The translations under genes were made by a program, and so were the position numbers. The notes under the pieces are model-generated. The model made no database searches and was not told the origin of the DNA. It was given only the letters and a program-made list of their open reading frames with translations. A DNA stretch of 64,000 bases from Armillaria gallica (lineage: Eukaryota; Basidiomycota; Agaricomycetes; Agaricales; Physalacriaceae). Location: positions 1,116,001 through 1,180,000 of the forward strand of contig JBANDB010000001.1 of the NCBI GenBank assembly GCA_037576215.1, read 5' to 3'. Shown here piece by piece: positions 47,072 through 56,239 of the stretch; the stretch's first letter is position 1; every line of letters starts with the position of its first letter.

Positions 47072-47368
47072 TTGATGCAAAGTAGATTTGATTTGTCACT
47101 GGAATTTCCCCAGGTATAGAGTCATATAGCCCCGGCAAGTTCCCCGTAGCGCAATGGTGTCGTCGACATTAGAACACACTTGCAAGTTCGTCGCCTGTTC
47201 GACCTAACTCGGTGACTTGAGAAGCAATAACCGCCGAGAGTTCATGCTGCATGTATATGCTGTAAATATTAGACTCGGGGGTGTCATAACTCTTTATAAA
47301 CTTTCACCCCATAGTTATACATTTCATGCACTATTACTCGTACACCGGACACTCAATAACGTCTTCAC

Positions 47369-49087
47369 CTACGCGAAATTCCCGAATTCGATGCCAATCG
47401 AGTCATCCTTAGCCACTGTTCTCAAGTCTACTCCGAGCTGCCGGAGCGGCTCAAGTCTGTTCAGAATACCAACATGTCTATCGTCAGGCATGACGGGGCA
47501 TTCAATCCTGACGGAAAGGAGATGCTGGCCACGCGAAGCCAACATTGCAGATAACGCATCTTGGGATATGTCCTCCACCCCAAGTGGCGGCAGACGCATT
47601 ACCAGATATTGGAGATTAGGGAGAACGTTGGGGGACATCAAGGTATCGTAGAACCTGCGTTCAGAATTTTCGTCAAATTGGAACGCTAGGCTTGTAAGAG
47701 ACGCAAGTAATGGAAGTGTCTCTTGAATGAAGTCCGAAGCATATACGATGGAAGTCCCAGTAGCTAATGATGTGAGCGAACAGTGGGAGGAGCAGATGAA
47801 GTCGTTAAGGGTGGCGGCGGCTACATTTGCATCAGCATGGCCAGAGAGGGTTCCACCCGTGAAATAATCGTCAAATGTGAGATCTTCTAAGGAAGGTAGA
47901 CATAGATGTCGGAGCGATTTCAAGGATGACACTGAGAGGCGTCGGACTTTGGGGAGGGTGATACGATGAAGGAAGGGGATATCATCATCGCGCCCTTCTT
48001 CGAGATGTAACTCTTCGAGTAGACTATGAGTATGGAGATCATGGATGGCGGTAAAGGATGCAGCGAGGTGCGTAATCTGAGAAGGAAATGCGAATGAGCC
48101 GTACCCGATTGATTCATGCCATTCCACCTTTTGAAGGCTAGGGGCATCGATGAAAACATTACTGACGTCCCCAACGGGACCACCCTTTCGTCCCCACGTA
48201 GTCATGAGTCTTAAAGACTCCAAACATGCTAGCTGTCCACTGGATGCCCTCAGCTGCTCAAACATGTCCAAGGGGAGGTTTAGATCTGCGCTTTCCCACC
48301 GATGGCGCTCTCCTAGTAACAAGGACAACACTTCGATGGCTGCACCAGAGCTGGGACCAGAATCAACACCAAAATTATAGAAGTCAAAGTGTATTTCAAG
48401 AGGAAGTTGACCAGAAAGTGGAAGAATGGTTTTCAAGAATGGTGGGAACTTAAGCAGAAATGGATTATCTGCTCTGTGACAGGGGAACGTGATCTTGAAT
48501 TGTGACCAAAGTTCTGGAGAAGAAACAACAATGTCTCTCCAGGAGGTACAGACATGACCTAGGGTCAGTGTATCCTGCATGAATTTGATAGTGGGCCGGT
48601 AAAATCCTGATGGTGGCGATCTATCAGGATTGCTCTGAGTTTCTCGAAACACCAAACGAAGAAGTTTGCTTGGAAGACGGCGAATGGGAGCTAGGGTCGA
48701 TGAGAACTCTTTCGACACATCCTGCATCATAAGGCGCCAGACCCGCAGATCATGAAGGGCCTTGTCAAGTCGATCTATCAGAGTGTCATATATGGGAAGC
48801 TGTCCTTCGAGGAGTGCAATGCCTGGAAGAATCCAGTCACGATCACTGTCAAGGAGAGGCCGTGTTCCACGAAGGATATCCAAAACCTGTGAATAGTCGT
48901 CTTCTGGAGGAAGGACTGCTTGTGGTAGGGAATCTACAAGGTATCCCAGGATGATAACGCATCTGCCACTGGCGGCGTCCCACGGGATGATCCTCGAGGG
49001 ATGGTGTGGTGTGTAAATCTATGGTTTAGTGCATAAGTTAACCTTCCAACAAGACGGAATAGGATAACTACTTGTCTCCAGAGTCAT
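47369..49087 (-). pseudogene. F-box protein A4, frameshift only near the N terminus
   Basis: Exon 1 is 49072-49087 (MTLET plus one base), intron 49019-49071. At the start of exon 2 this copy carries about 25 extra nt (cacgggatgatcctcgaggg region, 48980-49005). Near 48930-48945 it is one base shorter than A1 across the LSYLDAFIRSLP codons, giving an in-frame TAG. From about 48900 to the stop at 47369 the frame is open for over 500 codons, including LAPIRRLPSKLLRLVFRETQ, LGHVCTSWRDIVVSSPELWS and the end GIEFGNFA. An internal start or altered splicing could still give an F-box-containing protein, so it may be functional. Confidence 0.8.
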
Positions 49088-49330
49088 GTTCAACGTGCAG
49101 GTAGTTCAAAGGTAACAAAAAGCTAATCGCAATCCAATGATCAATCGCAAACTCCGACTGAAGTCCATTTACGGTCCGACGATGATGCCGGGCTATCTTC
49201 ATCAATCGATCTTCTATTCCGAGGACGGATATCAACGTGAAGAACAGTCGCCGAATATTCAAGAGAGGTACGTTTTATTGCCTTGCGTATCGTGTAACAG
49301 AGAATGCTAATTATGAGAATCAGAGGAACC
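49088..49330. promoter_or_regulatory. Bidirectional promoter region of the A4-B4 pair
   Basis: 243 bp between divergent starts with CAAACTCCGACTGAAG at 49148-49163 and the acagagaatgctaattatga block before the B start. Confidence 0.6.
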
Positions 49331-49334
49331 ATGA

Positions 49335-50960
49335 ATGCGACCGACGCAATGTTACACTTGGATGGTGGCATGTTCTGTACCAGAGCCTGTACTCCCATCC
49401 AAAGCTCTGAATTCTCAGATCTCTGGTATTCTTCGTGCAACGCAGCCTTTCCTTGATACAGACCGTGACTGGATACTCCAAAATATCGAGATCCTTGGAC
49501 AGCAGCTCTCGGTGTATGATGCCTTGCTAAACCACATCGGTGAAGTGAGATTGGAGATACAAAGCCATCGCGATGCAGTTCACAAGTCCATGGCGACCTA
49601 TTCCTCAACACTAGCCCCAATCCGCCGTCTTCCCAGCGATATTCTTCGTGCTGTGTTTCTCGAGGTACAGATTTCGCTGTGGTGGAACCCGGAGCCCTCG
49701 GAATCATATTCAGATTCAGAACCACAAGCGCTGGATTTTTCACTGGGCCCATGGAAGCTGGGCCATGTGTGCAGTGCTTGGAGAGGTATTGTTTTATCCT
49801 ATCCCCAGCTCTGGTCGCGTATAGTCCTGCAATTTGGGACAGATAATGGGCCGGTGACGATGCTGCGTCATATAGTACCTACACTCCAAGCCGCAATACT
49901 TCGTTCGGCACAACATCCTCTCGATATTGTGTTCAAACTTTGGACCGGCCGCTGCGCCGGCGCTGAGGTCACCGCAAATGAGGATGCAGCTGTCCAAGTT
50001 TTTCCCGTAATCCTCGAGGAATCATATCGGTGGAGGAGCCTGGACATAAATCTATCCATAACTTTGTTGGAGCAGTTGAAAGTGGTGCGCGGAAAGATCC
50101 CTTGTCTGGAATCTTTGACTATGAAAACGGCGCACTATCGATACCTCAGCCCAGAGGACCTGCCCGAAGATGTTCGAAGAGTGTTCATTGATGCCCCTCG
50201 CCTTCAAAAGGTGATTTTACATCCTACACGTGGGCCCAACGGTTTCATGCTTCCTCTTCATATCACCCACTTGGCGACATTCATGGGCAATGTTTCTAAC
50301 ATTGAGTCGTATCAGTCTCTCGTAGAATGCCATCTTGCCACAAAAGAAGGACGCGGCCCCGATGTCTCCCCCCCTCATCCCATCCATCTACCCAATGTCC
50401 GACGCCTCTTTGTATCGTCACCGGATCTGCTTTCGCGGCTGCGCCTACCTTCCTTAGACGATCTGACGATTTCAAATGGCCCCGGCTTCGAGCTTGATCG
50501 GAGCGTCGTTGTGATGATGAACGAGTTCGTCTACCGTTCTCATTGCACCCTTACCCGGCTAGCCATTCATCATTATGTCTCACACGATCCGGTCTTCATC
50601 AACGATTGTCTCTTGTTGATGGACAGTCTGGTGTACCTCGAAATTGGGCTCCAGAGCTTGGAAGTTAAAGTGATATTCGATGCGCTTGCTTCTATCGGAT
50701 TCCTCCCAAATTTGCGGCATCTGTCACTGCGGATTCCCTCCAGGCAGCCGTCATCATTGGACCTCTTTACCGCTATGTTCAGTTCACGGAGCCAATACCT
50801 TCGTTCGATCAGAATATCTTGTGGCAGTTCTGATGATGTGGAGAGAGTTAATGAACATCTTGCACCACTACGGCTACCTGGACTCCTCATGGTTGTTCTT
50901 ATAGACAGATATTATAAGTACGACGCGACGGGCTGTTTTGGAAACTTTGAATCCGCATAA
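49335..50960 (+). CDS. F-box protein B4, open frame with a rewritten N terminus
   Basis: Open frame of 1626 nt, 541 residues, with no intron. The F-box core LAPIRRLPSDILRAVFLE, then LGHVCSAWRGIVLSYPQLWS, leucine-rich repeats as in B2, end CFGNFESA. The ancestral start ATG (49331, followed by aatgcgaccgac as in B3) is out of frame, because this copy lost 2 nt near 49363 (ttggatggtggc against ttggatgcagtggc). A second ATG at 49335, inside the same atgaatg string, is in the frame of the rest of the gene. It would give MRPTQCYTWMVACSVPEP in place of the sister N terminus MNATDAMLHLDAVARSIPEP. The protein may therefore still be made. Confidence 0.82.
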   Translation: MRPTQCYTWMVACSVPEPVLPSKALNSQISGILRATQPFLDTDRDWILQNIEILGQQLSVYDALLNHIGEVRLEIQSHRDAVHKSMATYSSTLAPIRRLPSDILRAVFLEVQISLWWNPEPSESYSDSEPQALDFSLGPWKLGHVCSAWRGIVLSYPQLWSRIVLQFGTDNGPVTMLRHIVPTLQAAILRSAQHPLDIVFKLWTGRCAGAEVTANEDAAVQVFPVILEESYRWRSLDINLSITLLEQLKVVRGKIPCLESLTMKTAHYRYLSPEDLPEDVRRVFIDAPRLQKVILHPTRGPNGFMLPLHITHLATFMGNVSNIESYQSLVECHLATKEGRGPDVSPPHPIHLPNVRRLFVSSPDLLSRLRLPSLDDLTISNGPGFELDRSVVVMMNEFVYRSHCTLTRLAIHHYVSHDPVFINDCLLLMDSLVYLEIGLQSLEVKVIFDALASIGFLPNLRHLSLRIPSRQPSSLDLFTAMFSSRSQYLRSIRISCGSSDDVERVNEHLAPLRLPGLLMVVLIDRYYKYDATGCFGNFESA

Positions 50961-51349
50961 TACTTCGTTGAGTAACCAAGTACGATTGTGTATTATCTGT
51001 TACAGTCTACATGACGTAGCAATATCATAGCAAACGAAGGAGTATGACATTGGAAAGCCACTACTTCCCTATCTTGTTCAGTCTTTTAAGATACTTACCC
51101 GCACATACTACGCAGATGTTGGATTACTCAAAGTGTCGCGCATCACAGCCGGGATCATGGCGTGCCTCGGAAACATCAGATCTCATTTCTGCGTAGCTCA
51201 GCACTGTTCTTGAACAAAGATTAGCCGCTTAGCGAAACCTCAAATAATTCAAACAGAGTATACGTGAAGCGACAACATTTTCCGTTTACCTACGCTGGAA
51301 CCGTTGACCTGTCCAAGTACACACGAGACGGTCTTATTTGAGACTCGGT
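50961..51349. other. B4 3' flank, part of the repeated unit
   Basis: Matches the flanks after B2 and B3 (taatacttcgttgagtaacc, gttggattactcaaagtgtc, gaagcgacaaca). No gene. Confidence 0.6.
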
Positions 51350-51740
51350 CTTGACGGCCACAGGCCCACAACTCGGGGAATAGTTCTTTCAACTCACTAG
51401 TCTACTGACGCAGTGTACTGACTATGACGCTAAGGACGAGCTAAGGCAATGTTAGGTCTCAATACATAATGCAAGAATACGCCAAGTTCGGTGTTGCTGA
51501 TGAAGAGGACGAAGAAGGGTTTAAAATCGGAGATGAGAAGGGCGGGGACGGTGGGCTACGCCTGAGGACGACGGTGAAGTTACTGTAGGTGTTGGTCATT
51601 GGTGGTGCCGGTGATTCCTCAAAATCCAAGGCCGACAAAGACATTTTCTCTCCAGAATACACTGACGGTTCGTTAAAAACCGCGACGTCATTGTCTGGCG
51701 TTGGTGTTGTTACCGGTATAAGGTCCCAATAAGGAACGAC
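51350..51740 (+). pseudogene. BRR2-like N-terminal fragment at 51.4 kb
   Basis: Plus-strand segments correspond to the helicase N terminus: a QFFQL-like stretch then TDYDAKDE (both frames damaged), KFGVADEEDEEGFKIGDEK (51484-51540), and NRDVIVW (about 51673-51700), the start of a segment also seen at 38.0 and 58.2 kb. Frames are broken and parts are missing. Confidence 0.6.
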
Positions 51741-53235
51741 CGGGCCCACAGCCCTGACATGGCGGACCATGAGCTATGGCCACGAAGGTTCATACCGTTG
51801 CGACCACTCTATTGAGTATGTCGCTCGGAGTAAAGACTCTTCGTGGGGTTCATTGAAGACAACGGACAATGCATGATGCTTGAGCGAGTTTGGGCTTGAG
51901 AGCGGGAAGGCCATGCACATTGTATGGACCTGGGATCATAGCTGCATTTTCCGGCATTAGTCGCACTTGATACCCAGAGCGGAGCATATGAATGATTCGG
52001 TCGCGAGATGACCGGAATGCCCTCAGTACATCAATACAAAGATGCTGACCGTGTAAACCTTTCTACGTGGCAGTGGACTACACGCTTGGCGAGACGAGGA
52101 TGTCAAGGTGATGAAGGGGAAGGGCAGATGTACGCCGTGGTCGCTTGAAGAGGCGAGGAACCAGCCCTACACAGATGTGAGACATGACGCACGGACCTGG
52201 CGTAGTGCTCGGGTCCATGAAAACGAACGGGATGAGATGGAAAGCGGTTTCCTCGGAGATCTGTAAGGGACGCCAGGACAATCTTGTCATGAAGTCATCT
52301 CTACCAGTATATTTTGTACCCACGCGCCAGTCTTCGAGCCCGTCCCGACGAACACTGGATGCGCCAGGATGTGGGACAGCAGCTAATCAAACATGCAGCC
52401 AGAATCCCCCCCGCCGAGAGGTGGATAGTTTGGTGGGATCATGAAGTCGGTTGATGGACAATACGCGGAGCGACAGGAATAAGGCACGATTGTTTAAATG
52501 ATATCGAGCCGATACATTGCCGGTACCTCTTCAATCCACATTCACGTTGGCGGATAAGAAATTCCCATTCGTAGAAGGTTTAGACTGGCTAACCATGGAA
52601 CGGACAGTGAGAATAGCATCGCGTCTAGAGACGCGTTACAACCAGACTGCCGAGAGTAAAGGGTGGGGATATGGATATCTCTAGCCATGGTGCAATGGTT
52701 GACGAAACCGCGGTATGTTGATTAGGGAATAAATCAAACGGCGAAAGTTGTTGCAAGTCGATACGGTGGTCCCAAAATTCTTCTAGGTGAAAATGCAGGG
52801 AGGAGGATAAGTTGTTCTGCACGGAAGCTGGTGGCTGTCGTATATTAGCATGCTGAGCGAAGTAAACTTGAGCAAGCTCTCACCATCCAATGCATGAATA
52901 CGAGATTATCACCAGACTCCCGATATTTTGAGGGACACTGACGAGACGTCTGCGAGTCCACAGATAGAGTCCAAACAGTTACAACGTTCGTCGTCCTACA
53001 CGTTCATCAGGATTCGTTATGGTTTTGAGCGACGCGGTGGTGTAATGTGTGGGTGCTTCTTCGTTCCCTTGATGAAGGTAGCGTGGGTGTGGTCCGCAAA
53101 GAACTAATCCCGGTAAAATTAGCATACGGTGAACGAAGAAGGATTAATATACCATAAAGATCAGCGAAATCGTAAGCGTAGGCATGAAGTTGCCGAAGCA
53201 GGGCTAGCTGACAGCGACAAAATGGTTGACGCGAT
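51741..53235. repeat. Duplicated block, copy 2 (partner at 45.3-46.5 kb), with left flank
   Basis: 52.25-53.23 kb repeats 45.46-46.54 kb. In this copy the minus frame VGTKYTGRDDFMTRLSWRPL continues into ETAFHLIPFVFMDPSTTPGP, which may be the original order, whereas copy 1 diverges there. 51.74-52.08 kb shows nothing recognised. No complete gene is visible. Confidence 0.6.
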
Positions 53236-54836
53236 CATGGTCAGAGCGTGAGAATGTACGCGCGCTGACGCGATCGTCCTATTCGGGGCATTTCGTCCTT
53301 ACTCCGAAGTTACTCGAACCTGCGGTGAAACTCAGCCCCAGATCCGTTGACGCTAGCCTGCGGACAGTTGCCTCAACTTGCCATCCATCGAAGAAGATTA
53401 CCGACCATGGCGCCGAGGACGAGCTAAGGAAATGTTGAAACCCAATATGGAACGGGTGATTGGCGACGAGCGTCGAGGTTGGCGTTTCTGTGCTTTTCAA
53501 CACAAAGGAAGAAAAGGAAGGAGTCAAAGAAGGGTTTGAAAATGGAGATGAGTCGGACGAAGACCACGAAGAGCCAGGAACAGGCCAAGTTCTCAAAACA
53601 CTCCATTGACAATTAATGTTCAGGGTATCTTTAGACCCGGTCAGTGGTCACTGCTGTCGACAAAGCCTCCTTGCTCCATTCTTGGCTCAGAGACTGCAAG
53701 AACTTGTTCATGGAGCTTTTCGACTACTACACTTTTTATATCATGACGATTGTCTGGTGTACATCCATCGAACGTCCTTTCTTCATACGGATCGTTGAGT
53801 CTGGTTTACGAGACTATGTCTGGTGTACCGTCAACGTGCATGCTGCTATGCGCTAGAAGGGTGTGTGCTGGATTTTCCACGAACTAGGAGGAGGGGGGTC
53901 GCCAGATGAAGGCACGCTCGCTCAGCCGCATTTAAGGCGAGCTCTGTCTCTGTTCCATTGTGTTCCCATTCTTCTTTGCATGAAAGAGGTATGTATGTTA
54001 AACCGCACCTTGATCCTGCCTAATTATTCATGATACTTAGACCAAGGTTGATGTTGTCATGCTATCAAAATCGACGAACTTGCGGGCGACCCTCAAACGA
54101 TGAACATCGTAACTATCCGAGAAGAGTGTCCTGACGCGTACTAGAAAGGACGGACACCAGTTATACGAATCTCGTTCGCCTCATCACAAAGGACTCTTCC
54201 ACTTCGATGCGTCATATCTTCCGGTGTGGAGAAGAAAATGATTACTCCGCTACACAAGAAATTCTTACACGAGTTTCACGTACTTGCTATACGCAGACCC
54301 GGTCACCGACGCCGACAAAGCCTCCTCCGTACTCTCCATCCTTGGCTCCAAGTCCAACCTTCGTGTCTGCGAAATTTGGACTACCCAAGTTTTCATATCA
54401 CAACGAAATTCCTCTAAAAGCCACAGAGTCATTGTCTGGTGGAGGTTTCCATGCGAGAATTTCGAAGAGGGTGTGGGCTGGATTCTTCGCGAACTAGAGG
54501 AGGATCGCCAGATGAAGACACGCACGTCAGACGCTGTGGGCCGACGCCCGAGGTGCCACACTGGCCCCTCGCTCGACGGTTCAGCGAAGGACCTCAGTCA
54601 GGGCGGTCGCCTCATGTCCAGCAAGAGGTGACAGCTCTTTCAAATGGGCCAAGAAAGGATTCGCGTTCCAGCTCCGGAACAGAAATCTGTCTTTGTTGAA
54701 GGTGGACTGGTTCCCATATCTGATCCACCACCCGGGACTCGAGAAGCGTCCACCATTCCCATGCTTAACCGTGTTCAAAGCAAGCTTTGGCCCCATTGCG
54801 TTTGGAACCGATGAGCCTATTCTGAGCCAGGAGTGT
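53236..54836 (+). pseudogene. BRR2-like helicase fragments, largest N-terminal copy
   Basis: 53.34-53.55 kb has KKITDHGAEDE and a stretch equivalent to LAVVF..EEKEGFENGDESDE. 53.63-53.90 kb gives VTAVDKAS and LRDCKNLFMELFDYYTF, then IVWCT. 54.28-54.60 kb is a second copy of that region (VTDADKASSVLSILGSKSNL) running on to VGWILRELEEDRQMKTR. 54.60-54.83 kb has the linker and PIAFGTDEPIL, cut immediately before the Walker A motif, where the 38.5 kb copy continues. Stops and frame changes throughout. The doubled ADKASS region shows local duplication inside the relic. Confidence 0.7.
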
Positions 54837-55480
54837 CTAAAGCGATGAAGAGGGATTGCATTCCTCCTCAGTTTGTCGTGGTCAGTTCCGGCCATTTCAC
54901 TTTCTTCTTCTGAGATGCTGAAGATTTTATAGTCTCCAGCGACAGTCACGTATGTGCTATCCGATGGGTTTGGGTGCAGCTTGAAGAACAGCGAGCGTCT
55001 GGATTCAACGTTGAGGTGCTTACTGAAAGAAATAAACATTAATTTCTCCCTGCTTTTCTCCTGGCAAGGAGGAACGACACGTCCGTTAAAGCACCGTCAA
55101 TTGGTCAGTCCAAAGACGCCTTCTGATCAATCTGTCGTTAATGCATCATGTCAGCAAGCTTTGCGTTGAACGTCGCCCAGTGAATCGATGAGATGCTTTA
55201 GACCTTTTTTTTTCCTGATTCAATATTATCGTGCATTGGGGCGGGTCCCATGGCGCGACACTAAACTGTCTAGCTGCCCCGTCGGCTCAAAAAGCCCTGT
55301 AGACGGGCGCAAACCCCCTACAGTCATGCTTTAGGCCTTCGATGTTGTTCCGCACCTTTGTTTCGCCCGATGAACTCTACCAAACCAGTATCTGAGTTTG
55401 CGTTTAAATGTGAAATACATAAAATCGATCCCGACGCAAAGCCAACTTGGAAGGTCTAGCACCTAGCCGATGCCTTCAAA
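54837..55480 (-). other. Unrecognised sequence with a minus-strand relic shared with 39.65 kb
   Basis: Minus 54876-55030 reads SRRSLFFKLHPNPSDSTYVT, then VAGDYKIFSISEEESEMAGT. The second part is related to 39640-39720. The rest (55.05-55.48 kb) has short frames only. Confidence 0.4.
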
Positions 55481-55488
55481 CCGACTTT

Positions 55489-55535
55489 TTTCGTGCTGTG
55501 TTTCGCGAGATACAGGTTTTCCTCTGGTAGGACAG
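55489..55535 (+). pseudogene. Short F-box B fragment
   Basis: About 45 nt (cgtgctgtgtttcgcgagat) match the end of the B F-box core (RAVFREIQ). It is isolated, lies 35-80 bp before a P450 last-exon fragment, and marks another B breakpoint. Confidence 0.6.
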
Positions 55536-55567
55536 GGATATGAAGCATTTATCAGCACGATCCATCG

Positions 55568-55788
55568 TTTTCGATTATAAGTTATATCATGTCACTTAGG
55601 TCCGCGAGCATGTCCGATTGGGAGGAAAATTTCTGTCACTGAGGCCATGTGCGTCTTGTGACTGGGGGGTCAAGCCAATACTTAAGGAAGGCGAGACGAG
55701 GGCCTAGCAAGATAGAGTCTTGGATGGTGCGATGGCGATAACGTTAGTTATCAAATGTGTTGTTGTGACATTCATACGTCGACGTTGA
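55568..55788 (+). pseudogene. P450 last-exon fragment, copy at 55.6 kb
   Basis: Starts at the same intronic breakpoint (ttttcgattataag) as the 39.8 kb copy, to which it is closest (both share tccgcgagcatgtc and gcctagcaagatagagtctt). It has lost part of the ..LRDW.. region and stops at 55786-55788. It represents the left end of a fifth array unit. Confidence 0.83.
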
Positions 55789-56239
55789 TCGATGCAAATC
55801 AAAGTTGATTGATGAGTGAGCTTGCCCTTCCTTCAATCAGTTTCGGTCATGAACGGTCCGACATGCGAAGATGCTTCTGCCCATATCAGCTGGAAGAAAA
55901 CTCAACCGTTGCTGATATCATATCCCATACTAAACAGGTTACCTCCTTGCAGGGCCAACAAAATCAAGGTACGTCGCGTTTGGTGTAATGGCCTTTACAA
56001 TCGGCGTCAAAAACGAAAATCCACAAGCATTATACTCGTACCATTTTATTTGGCCCGCACATATCGCCAGCGTCTACTCGCTCCTTCCTATCATGCTCTG
56101 TCCGGTTCTTTGTGCAGTGGTAGTCCACTGTGGAGGCACTGAGCGAGTCGCTGTATCGAAGGATCGTAGTAGGTGATGGCTTTGTTGGATTTTTGTTAGT
56201 GCTTGTCGATGTGATTCCTGTTCGGAAGGTCCGGTATCG

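Noticed and set aside
51459..51770. Minus-strand Ser/Pro-rich open frame
   Set aside because: Antisense to a BRR2-like acidic segment; the Ser/Pro richness mirrors Glu/Gly codons.
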